A DNA stretch of 64,000 nt. Origin: Euleptes europaea. Its lineage: Eukaryota; Chordata; Lepidosauria; Squamata; Sphaerodactylidae. Position numbers and translations under genes: made by a program. The stretch covers positions 25,111,720 to 25,175,719 of the forward strand of contig NC_079331.1 of NCBI RefSeq assembly GCF_029931775.1. The letters run 5' to 3'. The notes beneath the pieces are model-generated. The model saw nothing but the letters and a program-made list of their open reading frames with translations. It had not been told where the DNA came from and searched no databases. Of this stretch, positions 55,151-64,000 are shown piece after piece (position 1 is the stretch's first letter; each line of letters begins with the position of its first letter).

Positions 55151-55550
55151 CCCATCCCACCCCTGCTTTCTATCATCCGCCCTTTTCCCTCCTCTGGTGG
55201 CCTCGCTGGCTCCGAGCTTTCCCACCAGTTGCTCGCGGCATGCTGCCTGAACTCCTCTTCTTGTCAGCTCTCCCAGTGGTTCGAGGACCGGCCCCCTCCC
55301 CACAGCTGCCCTGGGGGCTGTAGGTGTGTTGCTTCCTTTTCAGCTGGTGGCGGGGTTGTCTCAGCCGCCCTGCTGAGCCCAGCAGCACCAGCAGTGTTTC
55401 CTGCTTCCTCAGGCTTGTTTCCTTCCATACGTCTCCTGGCAGCTGCCTCATGTCGCTGCCTTGTCCCTTGGTGGGTGGGGAGGGGGTGTTTTGGAAAAAT
55501 CTGTGGCGCACTGACCTGGACACAGTTGATGCTAACTATTTTTACATGCA

Positions 55551-55773
55551 GCCCTGACCTGGATGGCCCAGGCTAGCCTGATCTCGTCCAATCTCAGAAG
55601 CTAAGCAGGGTCAGCCCTGGTTAGTATTTGGATGGGAGACCACCAAGGAATACCAGGGTTGCTGTGCAGAGGCAGGCAATGGCAAAACCACCTCTGCTAG
55701 TCTCTTGCCATGAAAACCCCAAAAAGGGGTCGCCATAAGTCGGCTGCGACTTGACGGCATTTTACACACACAC
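55551..55773 (+). mobile_element. 5S rRNA-derived SINE (5S-Sauria type)
   Basis: Perfect 13-bp target duplication ATTTTTACATGCA (55538-55550, 55774-55786). The head matches 5S rRNA (GCCTGATCTCGTC, AGAAGCTAAGCAGGGTC, TATTTGGATGGGAGACC); the tail GGGTCGCCATAAGTCGGCTG is BovB-like, the known partner LINE for such SINEs. Not a 5S gene: the 3' part is SINE. Confidence 0.9.
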
Positions 55774-55786
55774 ATTTTTACATGCA

Positions 55787-56325
55787 AGCTATTTTTATTA
55801 ATTACCTGCTTCTGCAATGAACTTGTTTTTATACCTCTGCAAGAACGAGTGGTCATGTGCAGGCTGGACTTTTAAAATAATGCAGATTCCTTAGATATCA
55901 TGCAGCCCCTCCCAGTTGCGTCTGTCTCTTGAAGAGCCCTGGCCTCTCCGGGGCAGCCAGTTCCAAACCTTTGGGCAGGTCTTCCTACTTCTACTGGCTG
56001 GGACTTTCTCGCGCACACACCCGGACCCAGAAATCATTACAGAAAAGAAATTGGGGATTTGAAGGACTCTGGAGGACAGATTGGGGCTTCTGCATTTATT
56101 TTAACAATAATTCATTAGAATTGTTGGGGGGGTGAATGATTTTTTTAAAAGTAGGAATGAATTAAGAGTTCATATAATGATACACCCTGAATGCAGAGAG
56201 TAAGAAGAGAATTTTTGGTTAATACAAGGGCCGGACAGATGTTTCTAGGAAGCCCACACACAGGTGTGGGGAGTACAAGGCTTCCCCTGCTGTTGCCTTT
56301 CAACAACTGGACCATACTGCCTCTG
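55787..56325. other. NGRN-HDDC3 spacer, no gene recognised
   Basis: A/T-rich intergenic DNA with no recognised exon or repeat. Confidence 0.35.
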
Positions 56326-56329
56326 AATA

Positions 56330-56862
56330 TGGAGGTTCCATTTGTCTGTTTAGCTTAGAAAAAAGGCAGGTAAGGGGAGGCATGGTAGAGGTCGATGAAA
56401 TTATACATGGTGTGGAGAGAGTGAACAGGGAGAAGCTTTTCTTCCTCATAATACTAGAACGTGGGGTCGTGTGCTGAAGCTGAAGGGTGAGCGATTCAAA
56501 ACAGATAAAAGGAAGTATTTCTTCACACAACTCATAAATTGTGGAACTCCCTGCCCCAGAATGTGGTGATGGCTGCCATCTTGGAAGGAATTAACAGGGG
56601 AGTGGACATGTTCATGGAGGATAGGACCATCCATAGCTACTAGTCAAAATGGATGCTAGTCATGATGCATATCTATCCTCTTTTGTCTCAGAGGAGCAGG
56701 CCTATTGTATTAGGTGCTGGGGAACACAGGCAGGATAATGCTGCTGCAGTCGTCTTGCTCATGGGCTTCCTAGAGGCACCTGGTTGACTCCTGTGTGAAC
56801 AGACTGCTGGGCTTGATGGGCCTTGGTCTGATCCAGCAGGGCTTTTCTTATGTTCTTATGCC
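56330..56862 (+). mobile_element. CR1 LINE 3' end, nearly continuous
   Basis: From AATATGGAGGTTCCATTTG through GGTGTGGAGAGAGTGAACAG and GGAACTCCCTGCCCCAGAAT to the terminal TTATGTTCTTATG. Same subfamily as 24024-24482. Confidence 0.85.
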
Positions 56863-57700
56863 TGTCAGGAGTCAGTTGCCATTGATGGCCATGGAAAGCT
56901 GCTAAAAGGGCCAAAGACAGTGTCTTATTTACACCCAAAGTAACCAAAGATTGTGAACAGACTACATCTTGAGCATCTGTGAACAAATATTCTGTGAAAT
57001 GTTCTTGGTCTGCTTCTGACATCACAGTGTTAAAAAAAAGATGACAAATGGAGGAATCTGGGGCGTTGGCAATCCCCCACCCCATTTAAACCATATGGGA
57101 AGGGGCCAGCTATCTTCCACATTTATTTGTGGAGTGCTACTGTAAACAATTATGTAACATTGTTCATTATGACAAATGAAATGTGAATATTATACATATA
57201 TACATATTATAGTTTTATTTGCATCGGTGAGCACAGGAGGTCTCTGATGCATTTCCAGCACAGTGTCGCCTGCAGAATCTGCGTCCACATGGATGGCCCC
57301 CACCAGCCACTGAGGGGCATCTTGAGGAGACCCCTGTGTGCACTTTGCTCATGAGGAGTGAATCCAGACACAGCACTCATGCCTCTCCATGACACCACTC
57401 GGCCCGTGCCCAAATCCGAAGACAACCTGAGCGGGGGGGGGGGGCAACTCAGGCTCACTATGAAAACTAACCTTTTGGCTGCCACCAACCACGGAGCCAG
57501 AAAACAGAAAAGGCAGAAGTAGAAGCTGGAGGGCACCGAGCATTTGGCCACCAGGAGTGCGCAGCAGCAGGAGCAGCAGCAGCATTGGAGCCAGTGGAGT
57601 CCCCTAGGAGAGGGCCCTGCCACCTCCCTTCCCTTTTTTGTCATGTCTGTCTAGCCCCCTGCTGTAGCGACTGTCACAACCGTGGAACAGTATTGGCTTT
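56863..57700. other. NGRN-HDDC3 spacer, no gene recognised
   Basis: Mixed-composition intergenic DNA; a minus-strand open frame at 57207-57644 has no recognised domain. A CAG-rich stretch lies at about 57556-57585. Confidence 0.35.
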
Positions 57701-57989
57701 ATTGGAAGACAGAGTGGCCTAGTAATAAACGTGTTGATTCCTGGCCGGGGGAAGTTCCCCGGCCCTGGAGACTGCTGGCAACAGGCAAGCCTTGGAGCCA
57801 GGAACCAGTATAGGGCAGCAGGGGCCGCACAGCTTCGGGCAGCAGCCACGTGGACCCTCCAGCGGTGGTCCCTGGACGGGGAGGGGGGGAGAGGAGGAGC
57901 CTTCGCTCACTTGAAGGGGCACACCTGACGGCCCAGCTAGGGGAGGGCGCAGAGCAGGGCTCCCGGGAGGGGGGGGGGCTGTGGATTCC

Positions 57990-58220
57990 CTCCGTTGCGC
58001 AGGGGGCTGGACGGGGCGGCTCGGGGTCCCTTCCCGCTCTGTCTAGGGGCGACGCAACGTCTCCGCCCTCTGCCAGGGGAAAGCGCTCCCACTCGGGGCA
58101 GCCGGAGTGGGGGGGGCAGAGGGCCACGGGACCCCGCCGCAGGCGCCGCTCCTCCCTCGCGCGGGGGCGGGGGGCGGCAGGCTCCGCCCACCCCCGGACG
58201 CCGTCCTTGCCGGCGCGGCC
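57990..58220 (+). promoter_or_regulatory. HDDC3: HDDC3 CpG promoter
   Basis: CpG-dense, TATA-less block directly before the HDDC3 ATG, containing GGGGGCGGGGGGCGG-type Sp1 boxes and a CCGCCC complement. The high G+C continues through exon 1. Confidence 0.5.
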
Positions 58221-60459
58221 ATGAGCGCCTCGGACGCCGCCCGCCTGCTGGACGCCGCCGACTTCGCGGCCCACAAGCACCAGGCCCAGCGGCGCAAGGA
58301 CCCGGAGGGCACGCCCTACATCAACCACCCCATCGGTGAGGGGGGGCGCGCGGGGGGCCCCCGGCGGGGGCGGCTCCCGCTCTCCTCCCCCCCCGCCGCC
58401 GCTCACCCTCGCCCCTTCTCTCCCCCAGGGGTGGCCCGGATCTTGGCGCAGGAAGCGGGAGTCACCGACATCACTGTGCTGCAGGTAGGGCCCCCGCCCC
58501 GCCTCGCCTTGCCTTGCCCCCAAAGAGCGCCTCTGAGCGCGTGCAGAAGGCCCGGGTCCCTCGCGCACGGACCCCCTTCCCCCCGCCGCCGCTTCTGGCA
58601 GCGCGGGGCCCCATGGCGGTTCTCCCCCGCTGCCCAGGCTGCGCTGCTGCACGACACGGTGGAAGACACCGACACGTCCCCGGCGGAGCTGGAGGAGCGC
58701 TTCGGCGCGGAGGTGAGGCGCGTGGTGGAGGAGGTGAGCGACGACAAGGCCCTGCCCCGCGCCCAGCGCCAGCGCCTGCGCCTCGAGCGCGCCGCCCGCT
58801 GCAGCCCCGCCGCCCGCCTCGTCACGCTGGCAGACAAGCTGCACAACCTGCGCGACCTGCACCGCTGCACGCCGCCAGGTGAGCCCGGCGCGGGGGGCAC
58901 GAGGGGGCCGGCGGCGCCGGCTTTTTAGCCCACCTTTCCCCAAAGGCCCAAGGAGGAGGCTCGCGGCAAACGCCTGGAGAGCAAAACCCCCAACGCCCTG
59001 CAGGCGCACCACGAACCGCCACACCGGACTCTGCCACGGTACAAATCATCCCCAGTACTAGAAAAGCAACAACAACACAACCCAAAAAATGCTGGGCAGG
59101 GTGGGCAGGTCATGCCACAAGGTCAGGGCCCTCACCCCAAAGTCCACCAGAGTGAACAGCTGCCATGGGAGGAAGGGTTGCCAACCTCCAGGTACTAGCT
59201 GGAGATCTCCTGCTACTACAACGGATCCCCACCCAATAGAGATCAGTTCCCCTGGAGAAAATGGCTGCTTTGGCAACTGGACTCTATGGCATTGAAGGCC
59301 CTCCCCAAACCCTGCCCTCCTCAGGCTCTGCCCCAAAAGCCTCCCACCGGTCGCAAAGAGGGGCCTGGCAATACTAATGGGAGGGGTGTCACTGGCACAC
59401 GGGGGGGGGGGGGGCCCTCCTAGATCATTTCCAAAACTTGAAGCGGAACCCAGAGACAAACGGGTGGTCAGTGAAGTTCTTCAAAAACAGGTAAGCCCTA
59501 CTCCAATTGTACGCAGCCACACTGTGGACCAATGGAAGGTTCTGGGTTGTTGTACATTACAACAGTCCTCACTAGAGGTTACCGTAGCCTAAACTAGAGG
59601 TCGAGTCAGCTGAATCCAGAAGGGGTGACTCTGACACATAACTACTCCATTAGAAGAAAAAAGAGGGGAATGAAACCCAGGCTATTAACTCAATAAAGGA
59701 AGCCACAGCCTTCAATTTGCAAGATCTGAGCAGGGCTGTCAAAGAGAGGACATTTTGGAGGACTTTCATTCATAGGGTCGCCATGAGTCGGAAGAGACTT
59801 GACGGCACTTCACACACACAGAGAACAGAAGCTGGGTACCCCAAGGCCGGGTAGAATGAAAATGTATATGCATACATAAATAATGGAAATATAATTTATG
59901 AGAAGCGCCATGTCAAGATTAAAATTATTTAGAAACATTAAACCAGCCCAGTGGCGTTTCCTAAGGGTGATGTCCTATAACCACCTGCCGGGCGCGTTTC
60001 GGCCTGTTTGGCCTGCCTCCATGTAAAACCTGCACAAATGTACAGAAATAGGCGAGCCGTTGGGATCAAGCCAGGCGCGCCTGCAGGTGGTGGAGCACAG
60101 GGCCAACGCCTCCAAAGCACCCGGGGAGGGGACTCGAGTTGCCCTGCTGCTTCAGTAAGGCGTCTGTCTGCCCCGCGGTGCCCTGGGTGCGGGTCTCCCA
60201 CCGAGTAGGGAAGAGCAGCGCGCCAGAGCGGAGGCGCCCGCTCGCCCCACCCCCCCCCCGGTGCCGCGCTAGGCCTGGCTCGCTCAGCGGCCCCCGCCTG
60301 CCTGCCTGACCTTCCTTCCTCTTCCGGCGGGCAGGCTGGTCGGAGGAGCGGGTGCGGGACTACTTCCGGTGGGCCTCGGAGGTGGCGGCGGCCCTGCGCG
60401 GGACCCACGCGGCGCTGGAGGAGGAGCTGCGGCGCCTGATCGAAGCCAGGGGGCTCTAG
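58221..60459 (+). CDS. HDDC3: HD-domain hydrolase MESH1, complete, 4 exons
   Basis: Small metazoan SpoT homologue; hydrolyses (p)ppGpp in vitro and acts as a cytosolic NADPH phosphatase. Exons 58221-58335, 58429-58484, 58638-58878, 60335-60459 (GT-AG) encode 178 aa, the usual length (human 179). The metal- and substrate-binding residues are all present: His36 in YINHPIGVARIL, His62-Asp63 in [11 protein letters not shown], Glu66-Asp67, and Asp123 in [11 protein letters not shown]. The C-terminus [14 protein letters not shown] matches the family. Intron 3 (1.46 kb) contains a MITE and a BovB 3' end. No AATAAA or ATTAAA was seen between its stop and the VPS33B start 207 bp on, so its 3' end is unclear. 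Confidence 0.93.
59174..59375 (+). mobile_element. MITE-like element in HDDC3 intron 3
   Basis: Ends AGGGTTGCCAACCTCCAGG and CCTGGCAATACT are roughly inverted; the inside matches the copy at 45026-45227 in the other orientation. Confidence 0.7.
59595..59822 (+). mobile_element. BovB/RTE LINE 3' end in HDDC3 intron 3
   Basis: AAGGAAGCCACAGCCTTCAA, GGTCGCCATGAGTCGGAAG, GACTTGACGGCACTTCACAC and a CACA tail are the BovB terminus, parallel to 925-1195. Confidence 0.8.
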
Positions 60460-60469
60460 GCCGCCCCGT

Positions 60470-60665
60470 CCCCCCCTCCCCCCTCCCCGGACAGCTGCCG
60501 CCGCGGGGTGGGGGTCTCCAGGCAGCCGGCCGGGCAGCCCCTGGGCCGCCTCCGCCTTTTGCCCCCCCCATCGCCCCCGACGCGGGGCGGCGTTGCCCCG
60601 GGCGACGCTCGCTTCCGGCTGCCGCTCACTTCCGGGGGGAGAGGGGGGGCCCTGCCGGGGGGGCT
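60470..60665 (+). promoter_or_regulatory. VPS33B: VPS33B promoter with ETS motifs
   Basis: CpG-rich interval between HDDC3 and VPS33B. Two CTTCCGG/ACTTCCGG ETS-type motifs lie about 35-60 bp before the start codon, and GTTGCC-CCG-GGCGAC nearby resembles an RFX half-site pair. No TATA box. Confidence 0.5.
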
Positions 60666-63600
60666 ATGATGGCGTCTCCCGGGCACCGCGACGCGCCGGA
60701 GCTGCCCGACTTCGAGCTGCTGAAGCGCCTCGCCCGGGACCAGCTCGTCTACCTGCTCGAGCAGGTGAGCAGCGCGCGGGGGGAGGGGGAGGGGGCCGGG
60801 CCTCCCCCGCCCGCCCGCCCGGGGCCTGCCTGACGCGCCCCCCCCCCTCTGTTCGCCCCCCCGCAGCTCCCCGGCAAGAAGGACCTGTTCATCGAGGCCG
60901 ACCTGATGAGCCCGCTGGACCGCATCGCCAGCCTCTCCCTCCTCAAGGTGGGCCCCGGGCGGGGGGGGGGGTCTGGCGGGCGGGCGGGTGGGGGGGGCCG
61001 AGCGAGGCGCCGCTCACTCAGCCCCTCCTCCCCCCCCCTCTCCCCGAGCAGCAGCACGAAGTGGACAAGGTCTACCGCGTGGAGAACAAGCCACCCCACA
61101 CCTCCAGCGACCAGTGAGTCCCCCCCACTCGCCCGCCCAGCAGGGGAGGGGGCCAGGGAGGAGCCCCCCCTTTCCCAGAGGCCCTCCCTCCCTCACCCAT
61201 CCACCTGTGTCCTCCCCACCCCAGGTTGTGCTTCTTAGTCCGGCCGCGCATCAGGAGCGTCAAGTATGTGGCAGGTGAGTGGGGGGGGGTAGGGAGGTGC
61301 AGCTAGAGCCCTGTGGCCGGACAGGAGGGGCCGCCTGGGCGATTGATGTGGCCGCTGGACAGTTCTCCTTGGAGGGGTCCCACTGGAGCAGCATCGGCAG
61401 GTGGAGTGGGATGAGAGGCAGCACTGCCTTCTACTCACCCTGACCTGTCAAGGTCAGCGTTGCCTCCTGGGACTGGCAGCGACCTGGGGTCAAGGCCTCC
61501 TCACACTGCCGGACCTCTTGAACTGGCGATGCTGCCAGGGAAGGACCCGGGGACCATCTGCCTGCCAAGCTGCCACTCGGCTGCAGCCTCTGCTCTAAAC
61601 CACCCTCTTGCCTTGGCTCGCCCAGGCCCCCCCCCCCCACACACACACCTTTGCACTGTAGTTCTTATTTAATGAGCCTTCGTTCCAATGCGGAGGCAGA
61701 GGAGTCTTTACAGAAAGCAGTAAACACTTTATTTCTCACTGCTTTCTTCTTGACAAGCAGCTGACAGGAGTGTTGATTGGGGGGGCCTCTTGGGGCACCC
61801 CACTTGTAGCTCTGCAGAGTCCATTTTACTGTCTGGCCGCTGCAGCTAAACGGGAGCGAGGCGGCGTGTGGAGCGGCTGGGCGGGCTGGGGAGGGAAGCG
61901 GGGCCGGTCTGAGCAGCTCTCTTTCCAGACATCGTCAACGCTGACAAGGCCGCTGGCAGGACCCGCAAGTACAAGATCATCTTCAGTCCCCAGAAGGTGA
62001 GGCTTCCTTTAGGAAGGAGCTCTGCTGCTGTAGACTTGATTTGGTTAGACAGGGTATATCCCACCTTTCCAGAGTCCTGTTCCAGACTGTTTACAAAATA
62101 AAAACAATGAAACCAAGACCGTAAAATTTTGACCAGAGTTCCCCAGGGAGAATAGAGCGTATCCGGAGGTCTAAAAGGGTATCCATAATTCGGCTCTCAG
62201 GCTAACCAGACCAGGACCATGGCTGTTCAAAGGGTGGAACCTTTCCATTAAAAGACTGGGTAAAAAGAAAGGGGCTGGCCTGGTACCGAGAAGACAGTAA
62301 GCTGTGGGCTGGCTGGGGTTGCAATCCCCCTGAAGGGCAGCTTCATTGCTTGGCATTGAGGCCCATCTCCATGGCGCGTAGGGTCCTTTGTCAGCTTCAG
62401 CTGATATGCCAGGAAACAGACAGTCAGCCGCTGGAGCTCTGTCAGCTCGGGGTGTGTGTCTGTGTGTGGATACAATCCCTGTAACTGGCCCCTGACAGTT
62501 TGCTTGGCTGCCGTACTTTGAATTATTTTGGGTGCGGTGGAACACAGGCAGGATGGTGCTGCTGCAGTCGTCTTGTTTGTGGCTTCCTAAAGGCACCTGG
62601 TTGGCCACTGTGTGAACAGACTGCTGGACTTGATGGGCCTTGGTCTGATCCAGCAGGGTCTTTCTTATGTTCTTATGCCAGCTGCAGCTGTCCCTCAGAT
62701 GGTGTGATCTGGGGACAGTGGTCCTGGCTCCGATCGCATTCAGATTAGGTTGATGTAATGCACTTTTATGTGGGCCTGACCATGAAAACAGTCAGGAAAC
62801 CCGTTGGTTCAAAGTACAGCAGCCACACAAACTGTCAGGGGCCGGTTACAGGGATTGTATCCACACACAGACACACACCCCGAGCTGAAAGAGCTGCAGC
62901 GGCTGACCGTCTGTTTCCCGGCTTGCGGTTTGGGGTACTTGAAAGGACGCTTTCTCCCCTGCTATCAGGCCCTGCCAGTTCAGCTCCTCTTCCCAAGGGC
63001 TTCTCTCTGCACCTTTGAACACAGAGGCCGGGTGGGAGGGGACCAGAGGCAGGGGTGGTCTGTCTTTGGAATGCTTCCCTGACACCTGCGCCACTCTCCT
63101 TGGTATCTCTCTTTATCCAGGCTTTTAACTGAAGGGTTCTACCTTTTTTTGCTGCTTTTGTGATCTGCTCCTATCCTGAAGACTATGTTCCAACTATCAT
63201 TTTATGCTGCTGCTGAATGTCATTTATGCTGTTTTTGTGGCTTGTTTTACTTTATTTCGTTGTTTTTACTATTTTATTGTTTTTATCTTGGGAACCACCT
63301 TGAGTAGAGGTCTCTTAAGTAGAACCATTTGCATTTTCTAATGAACAAATGAAGTACTGTAGGCACCCGGAGAGCCTGGGGGGGGTGCATTCCAAGGGCA
63401 AAAGGCCATGACTGCAAAGGCCCCATCTCTCACTGCCAGCACAGAGCGCAGGGTTTGGGAGGGAAATCTTTACTGCCTGGCTGGGCAGGATAGGAGGAGA
63501 TTTGATTTGGGAGAGGCCTGGTGATCGTGTGTCTGTTGAGGCCACTTCTCTCCCTCTTGGGACAGGAGTCAGGGATGGCGTCCCAGTTTTCCTAGCTCTC

Positions 63601-63795
63601 TGTGGACTTGTGCAGGTTCTGCCGTATGGGGAGGTGTATGTATGCCTCAGCGTCCAGTGTCCAGGAAAGGGGATGGGCTGCGGGAAGCATGGGCGAGGGT
63701 CTGCTAAGGTCACACAGGAAACATTAACTGCTGGCTCCATCCCTTGCAGTTCTATACCTGTGAGATGGTCCTGGAAGAAGAGGGAATCTACGGGG
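60666..63795 (+). CDS. VPS33B: VPS33B, 5' portion only (exons 1-6), continues past window
   Basis: Sec1/Munc18-family protein that pairs with VIPAS39 in endosome-lysosome and alpha-granule trafficking. Coding exons seen: 60666-60764 (or from the second ATG, 60669), 60867-60947, 61052-61113, 61225-61274, 61929-61996, 63750-63795; all GT-AG and phase-consistent, about 134 aa of the roughly 617-aa protein. Matches include [22 protein letters not shown], then [62 protein letters not shown] and [12 protein letters not shown]. The tandem ATGATG allows a one-residue choice; human-like MA.. favours the second. The last exon ends at a GTAAGT donor in phase 1, so the gene continues beyond 64000. Confidence 0.93.
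62408..62922. repeat. Inverted repeat, two 115-bp arms flanking a CR1 tail, VPS33B intron 5
   Basis: Arms 62408-62522 and 62808-62922 are inverted copies (GGGATTGTATCCACACACAG, CACACCCCGAGCTGA, CCGTACTTTGAA and complement), differing at a handful of sites. The 285-bp spacer holds a CR1 3' end (about 62525-62680, ending TTATGTTCTTATG). Confidence 0.85.
62923..63740. other. VPS33B intron 5 remainder, nothing recognised
   Basis: A T-rich stretch at about 63140-63300 with repeated TTTTATTTTATT-like words resembles an old LINE tail, but no family could be fixed. Confidence 0.35.
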
Positions 63796-64000
63796 GTAAG
63801 TTTGGGGAGGGCTCTCAGGTGTCTGGTGTGGAGGATCAAAGCGGCAGGGAGAAGAATGAGCACCTTTGATCTGCACGTGGCATGGGGCAGTGACGGGCCC
63901 TGAGCTGGTGCCTGGCTTCCCAGCTTCCCTTTCCCCCAGCTCAGAGACTTCTGGGCAGTTTCTGAGGTGACGTCCAGCAGCAGAGCGCAGTTGTCCTCAA

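Noticed and set aside
55563-55660. 5S rRNA gene
   Set aside because: Only the first part matches 5S rRNA; it runs into a BovB-like tail and is flanked by a target-site duplication, so it is a SINE.

Overview
The window is vertebrate nuclear DNA, almost certainly from a squamate reptile (lizard or snake). Intron-rich protein genes with CpG-rich promoters are embedded in CR1, BovB/RTE and L2-like LINEs, several tRNA-derived reptile SINEs, a 5S-rRNA-derived SINE, Penelope-like elements and hAT transposons. The species cannot be named from sequence alone.

Six host genes were rebuilt exon by exon from splice sites, reading-frame phase and remembered orthologues: SEMA4B (+, 13881-38788, 836 aa), CIB1 (-, 40403-42692, 190 aa), GDPGP1 (+, 42967-44092, one exon, with one net frame change in a GC-rich stretch), TTLL13 (+, 45393-53044, 849 aa), NGRN (+, 53527-54330, 205 aa), HDDC3 (+, 58221-60459, 178 aa). 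A seventh, VPS33B (+, from 60666/60669), runs off the right edge after its first six coding exons. The order SEMA4B-CIB1-GDPGP1-TTLL13-NGRN matches human 15q26.1 as I recall it. HDDC3 and VPS33B lie further away in human, so their placement here suggests a lineage-specific rearrangement.

Layout: 1-13.5 kb is repeat-rich flank with no host gene recognised. It holds L2-like, BovB, CR1, a solo LTR, a Penelope-like insertion and a hAT element nested in CR1. 13.6-14.2 kb is the SEMA4B CpG island and exon 1. 14.2-25.4 kb is a large first intron with a 1.8-kb hAT element carrying a 10-unit minisatellite. 25.4-38.8 kb holds the other SEMA4B exons. 39.8 kb is a tail-to-tail junction where the SEMA4B and CIB1 poly(A) signals lie 33 bp apart. 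42.69-42.97 kb is a shared CIB1/GDPGP1 promoter. 44.5-44.7 kb is the TTLL13 promoter, with three evenly spaced CCAAT boxes and a 14/14 match to the ciliary X-box consensus. 53-64 kb packs TTLL13, NGRN, HDDC3 and VPS33B head to tail.

The genes form no shared pathway: a semaphorin receptor/ligand, a calcium/integrin-binding protein, a GDP-glucose phosphorylase, a tubulin polyglutamylase, a mitochondrial rRNA factor, a ppGpp/NADPH hydrolase and a membrane-trafficking SM protein. The most notable unexplained structures are two Penelope-type insertions sharing a hammerhead-like core, the G-tract minisatellite and GC-rich hairpin inside one hAT element, a GC-AG intron in TTLL13, and several long inverted repeats in introns.
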